Position numbers and translations under genes: made by a program. From positions 62,001-126,000 of the forward strand of contig JAUPFP010000108.1 in assembly GCA_036925085.1 (NCBI GenBank): a stretch of 64,000 nucleotides of DNA, read 5' to 3'. The notes under the pieces were generated by a model. The model ran no database searches, had not been told where the DNA came from, and saw only the letters and a program-made list of their open reading frames with translations. Origin of the DNA: Brachycybe producta (lineage: Eukaryota; Arthropoda; Diplopoda; Playtdesmida; Andrognathidae). This document shows positions 1 through 11,415 of the stretch, piece after piece (positions within the stretch are counted from its first letter, which is position 1; the number at the start of each line of letters is the position of its first letter).

Positions 1-63
1 TTGAAGTTGAAGTTAAAATTGAAGTTGAATTTGAAGTTGAAGTTGAAGTTGAATTTGAAGTTG

Positions 64-128
64 AACTTGAAAGTGAAGTTGAAGTTGAAGTTGAAGTTAA
101 GTTGAAGTTCAAGTTAAGTTTGAATATT
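64..128 (+). repeat. Conserved type I module with inverted-repeat arms (representative)
   Basis: The module runs GAACTTGAAAGTG, several GAAGTT units, then AAGTTCAAGTTAAGTTTGAA and TATTGAAG. Its unit lengths (6, 5, 6, 6, 5, 8 from GAAGTT to TGAATATT) deviate from the hexamer but total 36. AACTTGAA (64-71) and TTCAAGTT (108-115) are perfect reverse complements separated by 36 nt. They contain the only two C residues of the module. By eye there are about 90 copies of the AAGTTTGAATATTGAAG end, absent from type II blocks. Some copies lose the left arm (near 1,321 and 1,470, GTTGAAAGTG; near 6,302, GAACAAGAAAG), and others weaken it (GAACTTGGAAG near 41,273, 44,210 and 63,057). Confidence 0.8.
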
Positions 129-460
129 GAAGTTGAAGTTGTAATTGAAGTTGAAATTGAAGTTGAAATTGAAGTTGAAATTGAAGTTGAAATTGAAGTT
201 GAAGTTGAAGTTGAAATTGAAGTTGAAATTGAAGTTGAAATTGAAGTTGAAATTGAAGTTGAAATTGAAGTTGAATTTGACATTGAAATTGAAGTTGAAA
301 TTGAAGTTGAAATTGAAGTTGAAGTTGAAGTTGAAATTGAAGTTGAAATTGAAGTTGAAATTGAAGTTGAAATTGAAGTTGAAATTGAAGTTGAAATTGA
401 AGTTGAAATTGAAGTTGTAATTGAAGTTGAAATTGAAGTTGAAATTGAAGTTAAAACTGA

Positions 461-500
461 AGTTTAAGTTTAATTGAAGTTAAAGTTGAAGATGAATTTC
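461..500 (+). repeat. Header element of type I units (representative)
   Basis: GAAGTTTAAGTTTAATTGAAG followed by TTAAAGTTGAAGATGAATTT marks the start of most type I units and recurs every few hundred bases outside type II blocks. A variant has AAGTATAATTG (near 716, 8,455, 10,488 and 13,918). This element carries most of the TAA triplets that close the otherwise endless GAA/GTT frame. Confidence 0.8.
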
Positions 501-515
501 AAGTTGAACTTGAAA
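497..515 (+). repeat. 19-bp perfect palindrome, 13 copies in the window
   Basis: TTTCAAGTTGAACTTGAAA has 9-bp arms around a central G. It arises where the header's usual GAATTTGAAG carries a G-to-C change (GAATTTCAAG) directly before GAACTTGAAAG. Copies start at 497, 8235, 10267, 13687, 16053, 18718, 21084, 23749, 24544, 26166, 27628, 29250 and 37004. All fit the large duplications, so one founding substitution has been spread. No copy is seen after 37,022. Confidence 0.88.
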
Positions 516-2454
516 GTGAAGTTGAAGTTGAAGTTGAAATTAAGTTGAAGTTGAAGTTAAGTTTGAAATTGAAGTTTAAGTTGAATTTGAAGTTAAAATT
601 GAAGTTGAAATTGAAGTTGAAATTGAAGTTGAAATTGAAGTTGAAATTGAAGTTGAAATTGAAGTTGAAAGTGAAGTTGAAATTGAAGTTGAAATTTAAG
701 TTAAAATTGAAGTTTAAGTATAATTGAAGTTAAAGTTGAAGATGAATTTGAAGTTGAACTTGAAAGTGAAGTTGAAGTTGAAGTTGAAGTTGAAGTTAAA
801 ATTGAAGTTGAAGTTGAAGTTGAAGTTGAAGTTAAGTTGAAGTTCAAGTTAAGTTTGAATATTGAAGTTGAAGTTGTAATTGAAGTTGAAATTGAAGTTA
901 AAATTGAAGTTGAAATTTAAGTTGAATTTGACATTGAAATTGAAGTTGAAATTGAAGTTGAAATTGAAGTTGAAATTGAAGTTGAAATTTAAGTTGAAAT
1001 TTAAGTTGAAATTTAAGTTGAAATTGAAGTTGAAATTGTAGTTGAAATTGAAGTTGAAATTGAAGTTGAAATTGAAGTTAAAATTGAAGTTTAAGTTTAA
1101 TTGAAGTTAAATTTGAAGATGAATTTGAAGTTGAAATTGAAAGTGAAGTTGAAGTTGAAGTTGAAATTAAGTTGACGTTGAAGTTAAGTTTGAAATTGAA
1201 GTTTAAGTTTGAAATTGAAGTTTAAGTTGAATTTGAAGTTAAAATTGAAGTTGAAATTGAAGTTGAAATTAAAGTTGAAATTGATGTTGAAAGTGAAGTT
1301 GAAATTGAAGTTGAAATTGAAGTTGAAAGTGAAGTTGAAGTTGAAGTTGAAGTTAAGTTGAAGTTCAAGTTAAGTTTGAATATTGAAGTTCAAGTTGTAA
1401 TTGAAGTTGAAATTGAAGTTGAAATTGAAGTTGAAATTGAAGTTGAAATTGAAGTTGAAATGGAAGTTGAAAGTGAAGTTGAAGTTGAAGTTGAAGTTAA
1501 GTTGAAGTTCAAGTTAAGTTTGAATATTGAAGTTCAAGTTGTAATTGAAGTTGAAATTGAAGTTAAAATTGAAGTTGAAATTGAAGTTGAAATTGACATT
1601 GAAATTGAAGTTGAAATTGAAGTTAAAATTGAAGTTGAATTTGAAGTTGAAGTTGAAAATAAATTTGAAGTTGAATTTGAAGTTAAAGTTAAAGTTAAAG
1701 TTGAATTTGAAGATACATTTGAAGTTGAGGTTGAAGTTGAAATTGAATTTAAGTTGAAGTTAAAGAAGAAGTTGATGTTGAAGTTGAAGTTAAAGTTGAA
1801 GTTGAGGTTGAAGTTATTGTTGAAGTTGTAGTCGAAGTTGAATTTGAAGTTGAAGTTGAAGTTTAAGTTGAAATTGATGATGAAATCGAAGTTGAATTTG
1901 AAGTTGGAAAAGAAATTGAAGTTGAATTTCAAGTTGAGGTTGAAGTTGAAGTTGAAGTTATAGTTGAAGTTAAGGTTGAAGTTGTTGTTGAAGTTGTAGT
2001 TGAAGATAAAGTTGAAGTTGAAGTTGAAGTTGAAAATAAAATTGAAGTTTAATTTGAAGTTGAGGTTGAAGTTGAAATTGAAGTTGATTTTGAAATTGAA
2101 GTTGAAGTTGAAGTTAAAGTTAAAGTTGAAATTGAAGATGAATTTGAAGTTGAGGTTGAAGTTGAAATTGAATTTGAAGTTGAAGTTAAAGAAGAAGTTG
2201 ATGTTGAAGTTGAAGTTAAAGTTGAAGTTGAGGTTGAAGTTGTTGTTGAAGTTGTAGTTGAAGTTGAAGTTGAAGTTGAAGTTTAAGTTGAAATTGATGA
2301 TGAAATCGAAGTTGAATTTGAAGTTGAGGTTGAAGTTGATTTTAAAATTGAAGTTTAAGTTTAAGTTGCAGTTGAATTTGAATATGAAATTAAAGTTGAA
2401 TTTGAAGTTTAGGTTGACATTGAAGTTGAAGTTAAAATTGAAGTTGAAGTTATG

Positions 2455-5400
2455 TTGAAGATGACATTGAAGTTGGGGTTGATGTAGAAGTTGAAGTTGA
2501 AGTTGACGTTGGAGATGAAATTGAAGTTGAATTTGAAGTTGAGGTTGAAGTTGAATTTGAAGCTGAAGTTGAAGTTAAAGTAGAAGTCGATGTTGACATT
2601 GAAGTTAAAGTTGAAGTTGAAGTTGAAGTTATAGTTGAAGTTGAGGTTGAAGTTGTTGTTGAAGTTGTAGTTGAAAATGAAGTTGAAGTGGAAGTTGAAG
2701 TTAAAAATGAAACTGAAGTTGAATTTGAATTTGAGGTTGAAGTTGAAATTGAAGTTGATTTTGAAGTTGAATTTGAAGTTGAAGTTAAAACTAAAGTTGA
2801 ACTTGAAGGTGAATTTGAAGTTGAGGTTGAAGTTGAAATTGAATTTGAAGTTGAAGTTAAAGTAGAAGTTGATGTTGAAGATGAAGTTAAAGTTGAAGTT
2901 GAGGTTGAAGTTGAGGTTGAAGTTGAGGTTGAAGTTGTTGTTGAAGTTGTAGTTGAAGATGAAGTTGAAATTGAAGTTAAAATTGAAAATCAAATTGAAG
3001 TTGAATTTGAAGTTGAGGTTGAAGTTGAAATTGAAGTTGAAGTTAAAATTGAAATTGAAGTTAAAGTTGAAGTCGAAGTTATAGTTGATGTTGAAGTTGA
3101 AGGTAAAGTCGAAGTTATAGTTGATGTTGAAGTTGAAGTTGAAGTTGAAGTTGAAGTTGAAATTGAAGTTGAATTTGAAGTTGAAATTGAAGTTGAAGTT
3201 AAAATTGAAATTGAAGTTAAAGTTGAAGTCGAAGTTATAGTTGATGTTGAAGTTGAAGGTAAAGTTGAAGTTGAAGTTGAAGTTGAAAATGAAGTTGAAG
3301 GTGAAGTTAAAGTTTCAGTTGAAATTGAAGATGAAATTGAAGTTGAAGTTGAAATTGAAGTTGATCTTGAAGTTGAAGTTGATAATGAGTTTGAAGTTGT
3401 TGTTGAAGTTGAAATTGAAGATGAAGTTGAAGTTGAAGTTGAAGTTGAAGTTGAAGCTGAAATTGAAGATGAAATTGAAGTTGAATTTGAAGTTGAGGTT
3501 GAAGTTGTACTTGAAGTTGAAGATGATGTTGAGGTTAATGTTATTGTAGAAGTTGAAGTTGAATATGAAGATAAAATTGAAGTTTATGTTTAAGTTGCAG
3601 TTGAATTAAATATAACATTGAAGTTGAATTTGAAGTTGAGGTTGAAGTTGAATTTAAAATTGAAGTTTAAGTTTAAGTTGCAGTTGAAGTTGAATATGAA
3701 ATTAAAGTTGAATTTGAAGTTTAGGTTGACATTGAAGTTGAAGTTAAAATTAAAGTTGAAGTTAAGTTGAAGATGACATTGAAGTTGGGGTTGATGTAGG
3801 AGTTGAAGTTGAAGTTGAAGTTGGAGATGAAATTGAAGTGGAATTTGAAGTTGAGGTTGAAGTTGAATTTGAAGCTGAAGTTGAAGTTAAAGTAGAAGTC
3901 GATGTTGACATTGAAGTTAAAGTTGAAATTGAAGTTGAAGTTATAGTTGAAGTTGAGGTTGAAGTTGTTGTTGAAGTTGTAGTTGAAAATGAAGTTGAAG
4001 TGGAAGTTGAAGTTAAAATTGAAATTGAAGTTAAAGTTGAAGTCGAAGTTATAGTTGATGTTGAAGTTGAAGTTGAAGTTGAAGTTGAAGTTGAAATTGA
4101 AGTTGAATTTGAAGTTGAGGTTGAAGTTGAAATTGAAGTTGAAGTTAAAATTGAAATTGAAGTTAAAGTTGAAGTCGAAGTTATAGTTGATGTTGAAGTT
4201 GAAGGTAAAGTTGAAGTTGAAGTTGAAGTTGAAAATGAAGTTGAAGTTGAAGTTAAAGTTTCAGTTGAAATTGAAGATGACATTGAAGTTGAAGTTGAAA
4301 TTGAAGTTGATCTTGAAGTTGAAGTTGATGTTGAGTTTGAAGTTGTTGTTGAAGTTGAAATTGAAGATGAAGTTGAAGTTAAAGTTGAAGTTGAAGTTGA
4401 AGCTGAAATTGAAGATGAAATTGAAGTTGAATTTGAAGTTGAGGTTGAAGTTGCATTTGAAGTAAAAATTGAAGTTGAAGTTAAGTTGAAGATGACATTG
4501 AAGTTGGGGTTGATGTAGGAGTTGAAGTTGAAGTTAAAGTTTCAGTTGAAATTGAAGATGACATTGAAGTTGAAGTTGAAATTGAAGTTGATCTTGAAGT
4601 TGAAGTTGATGTTGAGTTTGAAGTTGTTGTTGAAGTTGAAATTGAAGATGAAGTTGAAGTTGAAGTTGAAGTTGAAGCTGAAATTGAAGATGAAATTGAA
4701 GTTGAATTTGAAGTTGAGGTTGAAGTTGTACTTGAAGTTGAAGATGATGTTGAGGTTAAAGTTATTGTAGAAGTTGAAGTTGAATATGAAGTTAAAATTG
4801 AAGTTTATGTTTAAGTTGCAGTTGAAATAAATATAAAATTGAAGTTGAATTTGAAGTTGAGGTTGAAGTTGAATTTAAAATTGAAGTTTAAGTTTAAGTT
4901 GCAGTTGAAGTTGAATAAGAAATTAAAGTTGAATTTGAAGTTTAGGTTGACATTGAAGTTGAAGTTAAAATAGAAGTTGAAGTTAAGTTGAAGATGACAT
5001 TGAAGTTGGGGTTGATGTAGGAGTTGAAGTTGAAGTTGAAGTTGGAGATGAAATTGAAGTGGAATTTGAAGTTGAGGTTGAAGTTGAATTTGAAGCTGAA
5101 GTTGAAGTTAAAGTAGAAGTCGATGTTGACATTGAAGTTAAAGTTGAAATTGAAGTTGAAGTTATAGTTGAAGTTGAGGTTGAAGTTGCTGTTGAAGTTG
5201 TAGTTGAAAATGAAGTTGAAGTGGAAGTTGAAGTTAAAAATGAAATTGAAGTTGAATTTGAATTTGGGGTTGAAGTTGAAATTGAAGTTGATTTTGAAGT
5301 TGAATTTGAAGTTGAATTTAAAACTAAAGTTGAACTTGAAGTTGAATTTGAAGTTGAAGTTAAAGTAGAAGTTGATGTTGAAGATGAAGTTAAAGTTGAA

Positions 5401-5907
5401 GTTGAGGTTGAAGTTGAGGTTGAAGTTGAGGTTGAAGTTGTTGTTGAAGTTGTAGTTGAAGATGAAGTTGAATTTGAAGTTAAAACTGAAAATCAAATTA
5501 AAGTTGAATTTGAAGTTGAGGTTGAAGTTGAAGTTGAAGTTGAAGTTGAAATTGAAGTTGAAGTTGAAGTTGAAGTTGAAGTTGAATTTGAAGTCGAAGT
5601 CGAAGTCAAAATTGCAGTTGAAGTTAAAGTTGAAATTGAATATGATATTTTAGTTGAAGGTAAAGTTGAAGTTGAAGTTGAAGTTGAAATTCAAGTTGAA
5701 GTTGAAGTTAAAGTTTCAGTTGAAATTGAAGATGACATTGAAGTTGAAGTTGAAATTGAAATTGATCTTGAAGTTGATGTTGAGGTTGAAGTTGTTGTTG
5801 AAGTTGAAATTGAAGATGAAGTTGAAGTTGAAGTTGAAGTTGAAGCTGAAATTGAAGATGAAATTGAAGTTAAGTTGAAGATGACATTGACGTTGGGGTT
5901 GATGTAG
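2455..5907 (+). repeat. 33-bp GGGG landmark, cluster of five copies
   Basis: Copies lie at 2455-2487, 3767-3799, 4486-4518, 4988-5020 and 5875-5907. The core reads GATGACATTGAAGTTGGGGT and is followed by TGATGTAG. The copy at 2455 is followed by AAGTTG instead of GAGTTG, and the one at 5875 has GACGTT instead of GAAGTT. In most copies the preceding sequence is GTTAAGTTGAA, where one G of the hexamer rhythm is missing, so the landmark sits on a phase shift. This is the only place I see a G run longer than two. Confidence 0.85.
4245..4745 (+). repeat. Local 281-bp-offset duplication inside type II
   Basis: The stretch carrying AAAGTTTCAGTTGAAATTG, GATGACATTGAAG, GATCTTGAAG and GTTGAGTTTGAAG at about 4,250-4,455 recurs at about 4,530-4,740. 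The TCA of the TTTCAG marker lies at 4261 and 4542, an offset of 281 bp. A GGGG landmark (4486-4518) sits between the two. 281 is not a multiple of 3 or 6, so the reading frame is not preserved across the copies. The same arrangement recurs at 32.75-33.25 kb as part of a larger duplication. Confidence 0.8.
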
Positions 5908-5989
5908 GAGTTGAAGTTGAAGTTGGAGATGAATATGATATTTTAGTTGAAGGTAAAGTTGAAGTTGAAGTTGAAGTTGAAATTGAAGT

Positions 5990-8900
5990 TAAAATTGAAG
6001 TTTAAGTTTAATTGAAGTTAAAGTTGAAGATAAATTTGAAGTTGAACTTGAAAGTGAAGTTGAAGTTGAAGTTGAAATTAAGTTGAAGTTGAAGTTAAGT
6101 TTGAAATTGAAGTTTAAGTTGAATTTGAAATTAAAATTGAAGTTGAAATTGAAGTTGAAATTGAAGTTGAAATTGAAGTTGAAATTGAAGTTGAAATTGA
6201 AGTTGAAATTGAAGTTGAAATTGAAGTTGAAATTGAAGTTGAAATTGAAGTTAAAATTGAAGTTGCATTTGAAGTTGAAGTTGAAGTTGAATTTGAAGTT
6301 GAACAAGAAAGTGAAGTTGAAGTTGAAGTTGAAGTTAAGTTGAAATTCAAGTTAAGTTTGAATATTGAAGGTGAAGTTGTAATTGAAGTTGAAATTGAAG
6401 TTAAAATTGAAGTTGAAATTGAAGTTGAAATTGACATTGAAATTGAAGTTGAAATTGAAGTTGAAATTGAAGTTGAAATTGAAGTTGAAATTGAAGTTGA
6501 AATTGAAGTTGAAATTGAAGTTGAATTTGAAGTTGAAATTGAAGTTGAAATTGAAGTTGAAATTGAAGTTGCAATTGAAGTTGAAATTGAAGTTGAAATT
6601 GAAGTTAAAATTGAAGTTGAATTTGAAGTTGAAGTTGAAGTTAAAATTGAAGTTGAATTTGAAGTTGAAGTTGAAGTTGAATTTGAAGTTGAACTTGAAA
6701 GTGAAGTTGAAGTTGAAGTTGAAGTTAAGTTGAAGTTCAAGTTAAGTTTGAATATTGAAGTTGAAGTTGCAATTGAAGTTGAAATTGAAGTTAAAATTGA
6801 AGTTGAAATTGAAGTTGAATTTGACATTGAAATTGAAGTTGAAATTGAAGATGAAATTGAAGTTGAAATTTAAGTTGAAATTGAAGTTGAAATTGAAGTT
6901 GAAATTGAAGTTAAAATTGAAGTTTAAGTTTAATTGAAGTTGAAGTTGAAGTTGAAATTGAAGTTGAAATTGAAGTTGAAATTGAAGTTGAAATTTAAGT
7001 TGAAATTGAAGTTGAAATTGAAGTTGAAATTGAAGTTAAAATTGAAGTTTAAGTTTAATTGAAGTTAAAGTTGAAGATGAATTTGAAGTTGAACTTGAAA
7101 GTGAAGTTGAAGTTGAAGTTGAAATTAAGTTGACGTTGAAGTTAAGTTTGAAATTGAAGTTTAAGTTTGAAATTGAAGTTTAAGTTGAATTTGAAGTTAA
7201 AATTGAAGTTGAAATTGAAGTTGAAATTGAAGTTGAAATTGAAGTTGAAAGTGAAGTTGAAATTGAAGTTGAAATTGAAGTTAAAATTGAAGTTTAAGTT
7301 TAATTGAAGTTTAAGTTTAATTGAAGTTAAAGTTGAAGATGAATTTGAAGTTGAACTTGAAAGTGAAGTTGAAGTTGAAGTTGAAGTTAAGTTGAAGATG
7401 AATTTAAAGTTGAACTTGAAAGTGAAGTTGAAGTTAAAGTTGAAGTTAAGTTGAAGTTGAAGTTAAGTTTGGAATTGAAGTTTAAGTTGAATTTGAAATT
7501 AAAGTTGAAGTTGAAATTGAAGTTGAAATTGAAGTTGAAACTGAAGTTGAAATGGAAGTTGAAAGTGAAGTTGAAGTTGAAGTTGAATTTGAAGTTGAAA
7601 TTGAAGTTGAAATTGAAGTTGAAATTGAAGTTGCAATTGAAGTTGAAATTGAAGTTGAAATTGAAGTTAAAATTGAAGTTGAATTTGAAGTTGAAGTTGA
7701 AGTTAAAATTGAAGTTGAATTTGAAGTTGAAGTTGAAGTTGAATTTGAAGTTGAACTTGAAAGTGAAGTTGAAGTTGAAGTTGAAGTTAAGTTGAAGTTC
7801 AAGTTAAGTTTGAATATTGAAGTTGAAGTTGTAATTGAAGTTGAAATTGAAGTTAAAATTGAAGTTGAAATTTAAGTTGAATTTGACATTGAAATTGAAG
7901 TTGAAATTGAAGATGAAATTGAAGTTGAAGTTGAAGTTGAAATTGAAGTTGAAATTGAAGTTGAAATTGAAGTTGAAATTGAAGTTGAAATTGAAGTTGA
8001 AATTGAAGTTGAATTTGACATTGAAATTGAAGTTGAAATTGAAATTGAAATTGAAGTTGAAGTTGAAGTTGAAATTGAAGTTGAAATTGAAGTTGAAATT
8101 GAAGTTGAAATTGAAGTTGAAATTGAAGTTGAAATTGAAGTTGAAATTGAAGTTGTATTTGAAGTTGAAATTGAAGTTGAAATTGAAGTTAAAACTGAAG
8201 TTTAAGTTTAATTGAAGTTAAAGTTGAAGATGAATTTCAAGTTGAACTTGAAAGTGAAGTTGAAGTTGAAGTTGAAATTAAGTTGAAGTTGAAGTTAAGT
8301 TTGAAATTGAAGTTTAAGTTGAATTTGAAGTTAAAATTGAAGTTGAAATTGAAGTTGAAATTGAAGTTGAAATTGAAGTTGAAATTGAAGTTGAAATTGA
8401 AGTTGAAAGTGAAGTTGAAATTGAAGTTGAAATTTAAGTTAAAATTGAAGTTTAAGTATAATTGAAGTTAAAGTTGAAGATGAATTTGAAGTTGAACTTG
8501 AAAGTGAAGTTGAAGTTGAAGTTGAAGTTGAAGTTAAAATTGAAGTTGAATTTGAAGTTGAAGTTGAAGTTGAAGTTGAAGTTAAGTTGAAGTTCAAGTT
8601 AAGTTTGAATATTGAAGTTGAAGTTGTAATTGAAGTTGAAATTGAAGTTAAAATTGAAGTTGAAATTTAAGTTGAATTTGACATTGAAATTGAAGTTGAA
8701 ATTGAAGATGAAATTGAAGTTGAAGTTGAAGTTGAAATTGAAGTTGAAATTGAAGTTGAAATTGAAGTTGAAATTGAAGTTGAAATTTAAGTTGAAATTT
8801 AAGTTGAAATTGAAGTTGAAATTGTAGTTGAAATTGAAGTTGAAATTGAAGTTGAAATTGAAGTTAAAATTGAAGTTTAAGTTTAATTGAAGTTAAAGTT

Positions 8901-11415
8901 GAAGATGAATTTGAAGTTGAACTTGAAAGTGAAGTTGAAGTTGAAGTTGAAATTAAGTTGACGTTGAAGTTAAGTTTGAAATTGAAGTTTAAGTTTGAAA
9001 TTGAAGTTTAAGTTGAATTTGAAGTTAAAATTGAAGTTGAAATTGAAGTTGAAATTGAAGTTGAAATTGAAGTTGAAATTGAAGTTAAAATTGAAGTTGC
9101 ATTTGAAGTTGAAGTTGAAGTTGAATTTGAAGTTGAACAAGAAAGTGAAGTTGAAGTTGAAGTTAAAATTGAAGTTGAATTTGAAGTTGAAGTTGAAGTT
9201 GAATTTGAAGTTGAACTTGAAAGTGAAGTTGAAGTTGAAGTTGAAGTTAAGTTGAAGTTCAAGTTAAGTTTGAATATTGAAGTTGAAGTTGCAATTGAAG
9301 TTGAAATTGAAGTTAAAATTGAAGTTGAAATTGAAGTTGAAATTGAAGTTGAAATTGAAGTTAAAATTGAAGTTTAAGTTTAATTGAAGTTTAAGTTTAA
9401 TTGAAGTTAAAGTTGAAGATGAATTTGAAGTTGAACTTGAAAGTGAAGTTGAAGTTGAAGTTGAAGTTAAGTTGAAGATGAATTTAAAGTTGAACTTGAA
9501 AGTGAAGTTGAAGTTAAAGTTGAAGTTAAGTTGAAGTTGAAGTTAAGTTTGGAATTGAAGTTTAAGTTGAATTTGAAATTAAAGTTGAAGTTGAAATTGA
9601 AGTTGAAATTGAAGTTGAAACTGAAGTTGAAATGGAAGTTGAAAGTGAAGTTGAAGTTGAAGTTGAATTTGAAGTTGAAATTGAAGTTGAAATTGAAGTT
9701 GAAATTGAAGTTGCAATTGAAGTTGAAATTGAAGTTGAAATTGAAGTTAAAATTGAAGTTGAATTTGAAGTTGAAGTTGAAGTTAAAATTGAAGTTGAAT
9801 TTGAAGTTGAAGTTGAAGTTGAATTTGAAGTTGAACTTGAAAGTGAAGTTGAAGTTGAAGTTGAAGTTAAGTTGAAGTTCAAGTTAAGTTTGAATATTGA
9901 AGTTGAAGTTGTAATTGAAGTTGAAATTGAAGTTGAAATTGAAGTTGAAATTGAAGTTGAAATTGAAGTTGAAGTTGAAGTTGAAATTGAAGTTGAAATT
10001 GAAGTTGAAATTGAAGTTGAAATTGAAGTTGAAATTGAAGTTGAATTTGACATTGAAATTGAAGTTGAAATTGAAGTTGAAATTGAAGTTGAAGTTGAAG
10101 TTGAAATTGAAGTTGAAATTGAAGTTGAAATTGAAGTTGAAATTGAAGTTGAAATTGAAGTTGAAATTGAAGTTGAAATTGAAGTTGTAATTGAAGTTGA
10201 AATTGAAGTTGAAATTGAAGTTAAAACTGAAGTTTAAGTTTAATTGAAGTTAAAGTTGAAGATGAATTTCAAGTTGAACTTGAAAGTGAAGTTGAAGTTG
10301 AAGTTGAAATTAAGTTGAAGTTGAAGTTAAGTTTGAAATTGAAGTTTAAGTTGAATTTGAAGTTAAAATTGAAGTTGAAATTGAAGTTGAAATTGAAGTT
10401 GAAATTGAAGTTGAAATTGAAGTTGAAATTGAAGTTGAAAGTGAAGTTGAAATTGAAGTTGAAATTTAAGTTAAAATTGAAGTTTAAGTATAATTGAAGT
10501 TAAAGTTGAAGATGAATTTGAAGTTGAACTTGAAAGTGAAGTTGAAGTTGAAGTTGAAGTTGAAGTTAAAATTGAAGTTGAAGTTGAAGTTGAAGTTGAA
10601 GTTAAGTTGAAGTTCAAGTTAAGTTTGAATATTGAAGTTGAAGTTGTAATTGAAGTTGAAATTGAAGTTAAAATTGAAGTTGAAATTTAAGTTGAATTTG
10701 ACATTGAAATTGAAGTTGAAATTGAAGTTGAAATTGAAGTTGAAATTTAAGTTGAAATTTAAGTTGAAATTTAAGTTGAAATTGAAGTTGAAATTGTAGT
10801 TGAAATTGAAGTTGAAATTGAAGTTGAAATTGAAGTTAAAATTGAAGTTTAAGTTTAATTGAAGTTAAATTTGAAGATGAATTTGAAGTTGAACTTGAAA
10901 GTGAAGTTGAAGTTGAAGTTGAAATTAAGTTGACGTTGAAGTTAAGTTTGAAATTGAAGTTTAAGTTTGAAATTGAAGTTTAAGTTGAATTTGAAGTTAA
11001 AATTGAAGTTGAAATTGAAGTTGAAATTAAAGTTGAAATTGATGTTGAAAGTGAAGTTGAAATTGAAGTTGAAATTGAAGTTGAAAGTGAAGTTGAAGTT
11101 GAAGTTGAAGTTAAGTTGAAGTTCAAGTTAAGTTTGAATATTGAAGTTCAAGTTGTAATTGAAGTTGAAATTGAAGTTGAAATTGAAGTTGAAATTGAAG
11201 TTGAAATTGAAGTTGAAATGGAAGTTGAAAGTGAAGTTGAAGTTGAAGTTGAAGTTAAGTTGAAGTTCAAGTTAAGTTTGAATATTGAAGTTCAAGTTGT
11301 AATTGAAGTTGAAATTGAAGTTAAAATTGAAGTTGAAATTGAAGTTGAAATTGACATTGAAATTGAAGTTGAAATTGAAGTTAAAATTGAAGTTGAATTT
11401 GAAGTTGAAGTTGAA
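5990..11415 (+). repeat. Type I array
   Basis: 12-mer array with modules near 6,340, 6,730, 7,790, 8,585, 9,255, 9,875, 10,607, 11,116 and 11,260. Pure GAAGTT/GAAATT alternation runs from 6139 to 6252. An internal duplication with a 2,080-bp offset links about 7,270-7,853 to about 9,350-9,933, and 8,160-8,465 matches 10,192-10,497 with a 2,032-bp offset. From 9,771 on, the sequence follows bases 1 onward. No gene is seen. Confidence 0.88.

Larger units (their letters stand above)
1..1655 (+). repeat. Type I array, left edge
   Basis: Near-pure 12-mer array with conserved modules at about 102-128, 836, 1,358 and 1,502. Header elements (TTTAAGTTTAATTGAAG, or the TATAATT variant) occur near 463, 713 and 1,090. 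Bases 1 to about 1,655 are nearly identical to about 9,771-11,415. No gene is seen here. Confidence 0.9.
1655..5990 (+). repeat. Type II (diverged) block, longest example
   Basis: The hexamer rhythm continues but with many more variants: GAGGTT, GTTGTTGAAGTTGTAGTT, GAAGTCGAAGTTATAGTT, GATGTT and GAAGCT. The 33-bp GGGG landmark occurs five times (2455, 3767, 4486, 4988, 5875). The conserved type I module (AAGTTCAAGTTAAGTTTG) is absent from about 1,530 to 6,340. The most degenerate spots are 3,595-3,620 and 4,815-4,840 (AAATATAA-containing), and 5,640-5,660 and 5,930-5,950 (GAATATGATATTTTAGTTG). The part before about 3,420 is copied at 11.4-13.18 kb, and the part after about 3,890 is copied at 32.39-34.56 kb. 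No gene is supported. Confidence 0.85.

Noticed and set aside
145-420. Lys-Leu repeat frames recurring throughout the + strand, which look like cationic amphipathic peptides
   Set aside because: They are the TTG-AAG frame of the same hexamer and overlap the Glu-Val frames base for base. Nothing supports expression.
497-515. Rho-independent terminator or bacterial operator at the 19-bp palindrome
   Set aside because: There is no GC-rich stem, no following T run and no gene nearby. The site is a substitution within the repeat.
2455-5907. G-quadruplex potential at the GGGG landmarks
   Set aside because: Each landmark has a single G run, and the next lies hundreds of bases away, so no intramolecular four-run motif exists.
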